NCBI GenBank assembly: GCA_047611425.1
Contig: JBLFWJ010000114.1
Coordinates: 1-10,943 of the forward strand
DNA from: JBLFWJ01 sp047611425
GTDB lineage: Bacteria > Bacteroidota > Bacteroidia > UBA10329
DNA length: 10,943 nt
Direction: 5' to 3'
How positions within the stretch are numbered: the first letter of the stretch is position 1; the number at the start of each line of letters is the position of its first letter. Both the position numbers and the translations under genes were made by a program. Below, in pieces: positions 6,637 through 10,943 of the stretch. The notes under the pieces are model-generated. The model was given only the letters and a program-made list of their open reading frames with translations, was not told where the DNA came from and did not search any database.

Positions 6637-7508
6637 AACGGAAGCCGGATTTTCTATGTGTAGGTGCTGCCAAAGCAGGAACTACAACCCTTCATGATAT
6701 ACTCATTCAGCATTCCGACATCTATCTTCCCAAGTTTAAGGAGGCGCACTTTTTTGATCAGGACGAGAACTTCTCCAAGGGAGTAGATTGGTATGACAAG
6801 AACGTATTTGGAGGTGTTAAGAAGGAAAAAATCATAGGGGAAATCACGCCATCATATCTCTATTTTAATTCTGTTCCGCAGCGCATTGCGGATTCTGTCG
6901 GTACTGATATTAAGTTGATCATCATGCTAAGACATCCTGTTGATCGGGCATGGTCGCATTATCAAATGCATCACTTGCGCGGGAACGAAAAACTAACGTT
7001 TGAAGACTCGATTAAAGCCGAATCCCAGCGCTTAACTAAAGACCCGTTAACCGTTAGCAGATTTAGCTACATGGACCGTGGTAGATACACAGATCAGATA
7101 GCACGTTATCTTGAAATATTTCCCAGAGAAAACCTGCATTTCATCCTCTTCGAGAATTTTGTAAAAGACATACCGTCTCATATTGATCAGGTATTGAATT
7201 TCTTAGGTGTAGAGCAAGAGGAGTTAAACGATCAGGTAAAGAGTAATCCGCCAAGTGCCCAAAAAAGTAGGCGTTTGGCCAGTATTCTCTATCAGCCTAG
7301 CTTGATTAAAAGCTTGGTGAAACCGCTGGTTCCTAGCAAGTTGATTAAGCGAACACGCAAAAAGCTGAAGGTGATGAACGAAGGGAAAGAGGTTCGAAAT
7401 AAAATCGACCCAGATTTGCGAAAGGAATTGTTTGATCAGTATTACAAATCAGAATTAGCAGACCTTGAGCTGAAAACAGGCCTTGACCTTTCAGCTTGGA
7501 ATTCCTAA
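6633..7508 (+). CDS. PAPS-dependent sulfotransferase (heparan-sulfate-type fold)
   Basis: This 291-residue cytoplasmic enzyme transfers sulfate from PAPS to a hydroxyl or amino group, most likely on a sugar. The 5'-phosphosulfate loop is VGAAKAGTTTL at residues 10-20, with Lys14 as the conserved loop Lys. KEAHFF at 36-41 and GEITPSYL at 69-76 are typical of the heparan sulfate sulfotransferase-like group. The 3'-phosphate-binding segment is LRHPVDRAWSHY at 99-110, with Arg100 and Ser108. SRFSYMDRGRY, about 30 residues further on, also fits the family. The C-terminal third is rich in Lys and Arg and less conserved. The ATG at 6633 overlaps the flippase stop by 4 bases, so translation is probably coupled. 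It is the last gene of the operon. CysQ at the other end would remove its product PAP. The acceptor is unknown, and an acceptor that is a lipid or a small molecule remains possible. Confidence 0.9.
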   Translation: MKRKPDFLCVGAAKAGTTTLHDILIQHSDIYLPKFKEAHFFDQDENFSKGVDWYDKNVFGGVKKEKIIGEITPSYLYFNSVPQRIADSVGTDIKLIIMLRHPVDRAWSHYQMHHLRGNEKLTFEDSIKAESQRLTKDPLTVSRFSYMDRGRYTDQIARYLEIFPRENLHFILFENFVKDIPSHIDQVLNFLGVEQEELNDQVKSNPPSAQKSRRLASILYQPSLIKSLVKPLVPSKLIKRTRKKLKVMNEGKEVRNKIDPDLRKELFDQYYKSELADLELKTGLDLSAWNS

Positions 7509-7519
7509 CAGAAACGTGC

Positions 7520-9208
7520 TTACTTATACTTTCTTCTTCTTAGAATAGAATAGAAGAGCAGTACAATAAGGAAAGCCGAAATCCACAATCCATAAATACT
7601 AATCATTGGAATGCCAGAAACTCTTGGCATTTCAGGCCCCCAATTAGGAAGCATCGTAATTGTTGATCCAATTAAGAATGCGAATGTGAGCAGCGTTAGT
7701 GAAATTCGGTTCGTTATGCTATCCCACTTTTTAAGGAGATAACCGTAGCCCTGAAGGTCAACTTCGATGTGCAGTTTCCCCTTTTTAACCTTGCTTACAA
7801 TTTCCTTTAAATCCCGAGGGATTGAGGTAAGCATCGCGTTTGCAGTTGAGAACCTGTCCGTTACTTCTCGCCAAACATTCTGTGGTTTTAGCCGTTGCTG
7901 AACTAGCTTCATTCCGTACGGTTTGATAAACTCGTAGGTATTGAAGCTCGGGTGGATTCGCTTGCCTATTCCTTCTAAAATGGCGAAGGCTCGGAAGATT
8001 AAGAAGATGCCGCCAGGTACGCGAATCTGATTATTGTACATCACCTTTTGAAGGCGCTCAACCATGTCGGCAATGCTGCTTTCGCTCACGTCCAGCATCA
8101 CGAAATCTTCTATTATTTCGTTCAACTCGTACTCAAAGGCACGCATATCGGTAATATTATCCTCAATAGCCAAGCTTTTCATGGCAATGGCCATCTTCTT
8201 GGCATCGTTGTCGGCCATGCCAACAAAAATTCCGGCAAAGGCATATTTGTCCTTTTCCATCAGGGTGCCCACCATTCCGAAATCAATCAGACATATCACT
8301 CCGTCTTTCCTGACCAGCACATTTCCAGGATGTGGATCCGCATGGAAGATGCCGAACTCGAAGATTTGCATCAAATAGATGTCCATCCCGTTTTCTGCAA
8401 CTTTTCTAGGGTCAAGCCCCCAACTTTTCATAGTTGGCACATCACTAATCTTACAGCCACTTACCTGCTCCATTACAAGCACTTTATCGGTGCTATAATC
8501 TCGAAATGGCTTTGGGATATAAAAGTTCTTGTAGCTCTTGTAAAGCGACCGAAACCTCTCAAGGTTTCTGGCCTCTGTTCGGTAGTCCAGCTCCTTGTTC
8601 ATGCTACGCTCAAAGGACTTTACAAAGTCCATGGCGTTTATTATGCCCTGCTTTTCAAGGTATCGTTCTGAGCGCTTAACCGCATCGATCAGGATGGTTA
8701 GGTCTCGAGAAACTAAATCCCTTACTTCTGGCCGCTGCACTTTTACAACCACCTTCTGACCATTCTTTAATACGGCCGTGTGAACCTGTCCGATGGAAGC
8801 AGACGCCAACGGTTTTTCGTCAAAGCGTTCAAATACTTCATCTATTGGGCGACCACTTTCCTCCTCTACAATCTTCTTGACATCGGCATAAGGAAAGGGT
8901 GCAACATTATCCTGCAGCTTTTCCAATTCAACAATAAGCGGAGCCGGAAGCATGTCCGGTCGATTGCTCATAACCTGAGCCAGCTTCACGAATGTTGGTC
9001 CGAGTTCTTCGCAAACCATTCGTATCCGTTCCCAACGAGAATATTGGAAAACGGGCTTGTCTTTTCGGCTCCAAGAAAGCCGCTTTCGCTCACTCACAAA
9101 ATTCCGCAGGGTAGAGTTGACGATGATATCCTCCAATCCATACTTCATCAACACACCGATAATCTCGCGGATGCGTTTGATGTTTTTGAACGTGTGATTA
9201 AGCAACAT
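7520..9208 (-). CDS. ABC1/AarF/UbiB family atypical kinase, membrane-anchored
   Basis: The protein is 562 residues long, normal for the UbiB/AarF family, whose members are atypical protein-kinase-like ATPases. They are linked to quinone or lipid metabolism in bacteria and plastids (UbiB and COQ8 support ubiquinone synthesis). Motifs in order: ELGPTFVKLAQVMSNRPDMLP at about 68-88, the family KxGQ region with Ala77 in place of Gly; the Ala-rich loop PLASASIGQVH at 133-143; VVVKVQRP with Lys156; KELDYRTEARN at 205-215; HADPHPGN at 289-296, the catalytic loop; and LIDFG at 307-311. Two membrane segments follow near 507-526 and 537-556, then the basic tail RRRKYK. All residues needed for nucleotide and metal binding appear present. 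It starts 49 bases after the phosphatase stop, on the same strand, so the two may be cotranscribed. Bacteroidota generally use menaquinone, so a ubiquinone role is unlikely; the symbol ubiB is therefore not given. Confidence 0.88.
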   Translation of the reverse strand: MLLNHTFKNIKRIREIIGVLMKYGLEDIIVNSTLRNFVSERKRLSWSRKDKPVFQYSRWERIRMVCEELGPTFVKLAQVMSNRPDMLPAPLIVELEKLQDNVAPFPYADVKKIVEEESGRPIDEVFERFDEKPLASASIGQVHTAVLKNGQKVVVKVQRPEVRDLVSRDLTILIDAVKRSERYLEKQGIINAMDFVKSFERSMNKELDYRTEARNLERFRSLYKSYKNFYIPKPFRDYSTDKVLVMEQVSGCKISDVPTMKSWGLDPRKVAENGMDIYLMQIFEFGIFHADPHPGNVLVRKDGVICLIDFGMVGTLMEKDKYAFAGIFVGMADNDAKKMAIAMKSLAIEDNITDMRAFEYELNEIIEDFVMLDVSESSIADMVERLQKVMYNNQIRVPGGIFLIFRAFAILEGIGKRIHPSFNTYEFIKPYGMKLVQQRLKPQNVWREVTDRFSTANAMLTSIPRDLKEIVSKVKKGKLHIEVDLQGYGYLLKKWDSITNRISLTLLTFAFLIGSTITMLPNWGPEMPRVSGIPMISIYGLWISAFLIVLLFYSILRRRKYK

Positions 9209-9257
9209 GGTGATTTTCGGACAGCCCGCGAAGTTACTGAAACGCAGGGTTCGAATA

Positions 9258-9965
9258 TTACTCGCAGTTTACCTGCTTGTGCAACGTCATTGTACCCAAT
9301 TCTAAACACACCAAGCGGCCATATTTCTCAGATAGATGTGTGTGAACACAGCCGTTATCTAATCCAATGTGCGGCAGTTTCATATCCACGGCTTGCTTAA
9401 TGTCTTGCCATCTACGTGGGTTGTGGCCATATAAGACGCGCTTTCCGTTCATCTTCTTTTTCGGTCGAAAAGGCCGTTTCCACAGCATGGCATGCGCATC
9501 GGAAAATGGATCCTTCTTTTTAAGGTTGAACCCTGCATGAACCAAGTAGAATTTGTCCAATTCGATATAATGAAGCGTGTTTTTCATAAAGCGTTTGTAC
9601 CGCTTTTTTAGCGTGCCTTTCTTTCGCAACAATGAGAGCGAGTTTCTGGATTTTAATGTCGCCAGGAGTTCTTCATTTGAAACTTTTGCCGCATCTAGAA
9701 CCAACTGCTCGTGGTTTCCTCGAAGCACAAATACTTGAAAATTGTTTTCCTGCAATCTCAAGATTTGATCAATGACCATACCGCTGTCGGGGCCACGGTT
9801 GACTAAATCCCCAAGAAAAAACAAATGGTCTAGCGGAGAAACCTTCATTTTGCGAAGAAGCGCATCCAACGTTTTAGCGCAACCATGAACGTCTCCGATT
9901 ACCAATTGTCTACCACCCGCATTAGGGGCAGGAACTTGCAAATGTTTAGCGGATTCGTTTGCCAT
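9258..9965 (-). CDS. PPP-family metallophosphatase (serine/threonine protein phosphatase or ApaH-like)
   Basis: This 235-residue calcineurin-like phosphoesterase has all the metal-binding motifs of the PPP family: GDVHG at 24-28 (Asp25, His27), GDLVNRGPDS at 52-61 (Asp53), GNHE at 83-86 (Asn84, His85), LVHAGF with His143, and YGHNP with His181, followed by DNGCV at 203-207. PPP enzymes of this size in bacteria either dephosphorylate proteins (PrpA/PrpB, PP2A-like) or cleave diadenosine tetraphosphate (ApaH). The sequence alone does not settle which. A Lys/Arg-rich stretch at about 114-126 and another at 163-176 are notable. The ATG at 9963-9965 puts 20 residues before the first motif, a normal arrangement, and no signal peptide is seen. 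It sits 84 bases downstream of the hydrolase gene and 49 bases upstream of the UbiB-like kinase gene, on the same strand. The kinase neighbour is suggestive but does not show a functional link. Confidence 0.87.
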   Translation of the reverse strand: MANESAKHLQVPAPNAGGRQLVIGDVHGCAKTLDALLRKMKVSPLDHLFFLGDLVNRGPDSGMVIDQILRLQENNFQVFVLRGNHEQLVLDAAKVSNEELLATLKSRNSLSLLRKKGTLKKRYKRFMKNTLHYIELDKFYLVHAGFNLKKKDPFSDAHAMLWKRPFRPKKKMNGKRVLYGHNPRRWQDIKQAVDMKLPHIGLDNGCVHTHLSEKYGRLVCLELGTMTLHKQVNCE

Positions 9966-10049
9966 CCGAGGCCTAATTTAATACACACAATGAAACCAAA
10001 AATGTCTTAAAAAGGATATGAGTGCGGATACGATTAAACAGTCCTCAAC

Positions 10050-10943
10050 TCATCTCACAATTGGCAAAAGCAACTTCGAGTTCTTCTCAAAGGAATGATG
10101 GAAAACGTAAGTCGGAGTACCCTCAGTCATGTTTCTAAAATGATCCTTATCCGCGCCAGCAATGCTTACCCGAATCTTATGTCCTTTCTTAAACTGATAA
10201 GACGTAGGCCATAAGTCAAAGATTATTTTCTCAGGAAATCCAGGACGAAGAGGCATCGCATCTTCCCGTAAATAGGAGTGCTGCGGAGCAGGGTGATTGT
10301 AAAATGGTTTGTCGGTGATTTTTCTGTGAATTGCTCTGAAAACACCTTCGGTTACGTAGGAAACATTTCCGTTCTCATCCACATCTTCTAAATAAATGAA
10401 GAGCTGAGCATCGTCTGTTGTCGATGACAAATAACATTCGAAAATTGGGTGTCCAGTAACTTCAATATTCGCTGGCAAGGCATCTGTTTCTAAAACAAGG
10501 TTGAGTGAATCACGAGACTTTCGGTCGGGGTAAACCTCGGCCGTTTTTAGTTTTCCAGCCAACGAACGGTAACGGGAAAATGGGCCCGACCCGGCTTCAT
10601 GATTTACAACCAACGTATCTGGAATAACTGGTTTTGAACGCTCTTGACGGAACTCATAAGTGAGCGACTGCATTAATGCTTCCGAGGATCGATAGTGTTC
10701 ATCAGCCGTTCTGTAGTTGGCCATTTCTTCCTCCAACTCGCCATCAACGATTCCTTCACCTTCCAGTTTTTTCAGAATTCCTCGGCTTTGCATCGCGTTA
10801 ACCGAATCGCCCCAAAAGCGCATTTCTGATAAAAGTGAATCATGCTGATCCAACTTGTTTTTCCAAATTAGTTTTTGATCCTGAGAAAAGTAGAGTGGCG
10901 TCATCTTGGCATTTTCTGGTGGCCAAACATCACTCGATTTCCA
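10050..10943 (-). CDS. CocE/NonD-type hydrolase, C-terminal part with X-Pro dipeptidyl-peptidase-like jelly-roll domain; 5' end outside the window
   Basis: The frame is open to the window edge, so the gene begins beyond 10943; the ATG at 10902-10904 is internal. About 297 residues are seen. The first ones (WKSSDVWPPENAKMTPLYF) match the linker after the catalytic alpha/beta-hydrolase domain, which is outside the window. The C-terminal domain is clear: LAGKLKTAEVYPDRKSRDSL, then LVLETDALPANIEVTGHPIF, LFIYLEDVDENG, YVTEGVFRAIHR, FDLWPTSY and KGHKIRVSIAGADKDHF are hallmarks of CocE/NonD hydrolases (S15-like; cocaine esterase, alpha-amino-acid ester hydrolase and glutaryl-7-ACA acylase relatives). 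Catalytic residues cannot be checked. An extra charged, probably helical stretch of about 60 residues lies between LYF and SLTYEF, where related proteins have a short loop. It is the first visible gene of a three-gene - strand run. Natural substrate unknown. Confidence 0.85.
   Translation of the reverse strand, partial: WKSSDVWPPENAKMTPLYFSQDQKLIWKNKLDQHDSLLSEMRFWGDSVNAMQSRGILKKLEGEGIVDGELEEEMANYRTADEHYRSSEALMQSLTYEFRQERSKPVIPDTLVVNHEAGSGPFSRYRSLAGKLKTAEVYPDRKSRDSLNLVLETDALPANIEVTGHPIFECYLSSTTDDAQLFIYLEDVDENGNVSYVTEGVFRAIHRKITDKPFYNHPAPQHSYLREDAMPLRPGFPEKIIFDLWPTSYQFKKGHKIRVSIAGADKDHFRNMTEGTPTYVFHHSFEKNSKLLLPIVR

Noticed and set aside
3227..7508. Sulfation operon as a recently inserted mobile island
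   Set aside because: No integrase, transposase, tRNA, flanking repeat or clear change in base composition by eye at either edge.
8048..8671. Long + strand open frame of 207 codons opposite the UbiB-like gene
   Set aside because: It lies entirely antisense to a gene with complete family motifs. Its translation has no recognisable domain, and a second open frame overlaps it; both are shadows.
9221..9247. Possible GC-rich hairpin between the phosphatase and UbiB-like genes
   Set aside because: Pairing of CCCTGCG with CGCGGG needs a bulge and no T-run follows, so it does not qualify as an intrinsic terminator.
8780..9400. + strand open frame of 206 codons across the kinase and phosphatase genes
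   Set aside because: It is antisense to two well-supported genes and crosses their junction; the translation shows no family features.
10014..10033. Imperfect direct repeat GGATATGA / GGATACGA before the phosphatase gene
   Set aside because: Two 8-base copies with one mismatch and no matching site elsewhere in the window; too short to separate from chance.

Overview
The window is a gene-dense stretch of bacterial chromosome with no intergenic gap over about 110 bases. It most likely comes from a member of the Bacteroidota. Supporting this: ATG starts with no good Shine-Dalgarno sequences, moderate GC by eye, AT-rich upstream regions, a sulfatase of a type common in that phylum, and a cyanophycinase plus plant-type asparaginase pair. 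No rRNA, tRNA, CRISPR array, transposase or phage gene was seen. Genus-level placement is not possible from this sequence alone.

Left part (2-1585): the 3' part of a cyanophycinase on the + strand meets an isoaspartyl peptidase/plant-type asparaginase on the - strand, with only 3 bases between the stop codons. Together they would give the complete two-step breakdown of cyanophycin: polymer to beta-Asp-Arg dipeptides, then to Asp and Arg. Upstream of the peptidase and on the same strand (1667-3115) is a radical SAM protein with an N-terminal cobalamin-binding-like domain and an unusually spaced iron-sulfur cysteine motif.

Centre (3227-7508): a tight + strand operon of four genes, divergent from the radical SAM gene. 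In order they are a CysQ-type 3'(2'),5'-bisphosphate nucleotidase, an exported sulfatase, a polytopic oligosaccharide flippase and a PAPS-dependent sulfotransferase. Junctions are a 22-base overlap, a 9-base gap and a 4-base overlap. The reading I favour is a surface-glycan sulfation module: the sulfotransferase adds sulfate from PAPS, CysQ removes the inhibitory by-product PAP, the flippase moves a lipid-linked glycan across the inner membrane, and the exported sulfatase trims or recycles sulfate. No glycosyltransferase or PAPS-synthesis gene is in view, so the acceptor is unknown.

Right part (7520-10943): three - strand genes. Transcribed right to left they are the C-terminal part of a CocE/NonD-type alpha/beta hydrolase, a PPP-family metallophosphatase, and an ABC1/AarF/UbiB atypical kinase with two C-terminal membrane segments. 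Their ends meet the sulfation operon with 11 bases between convergent stops and no visible terminator.

The most interesting elements are the compact sulfation operon, the sulfatase with a non-canonical maturation motif, the radical SAM protein of unknown substrate, and the cyanophycin degradation pair.
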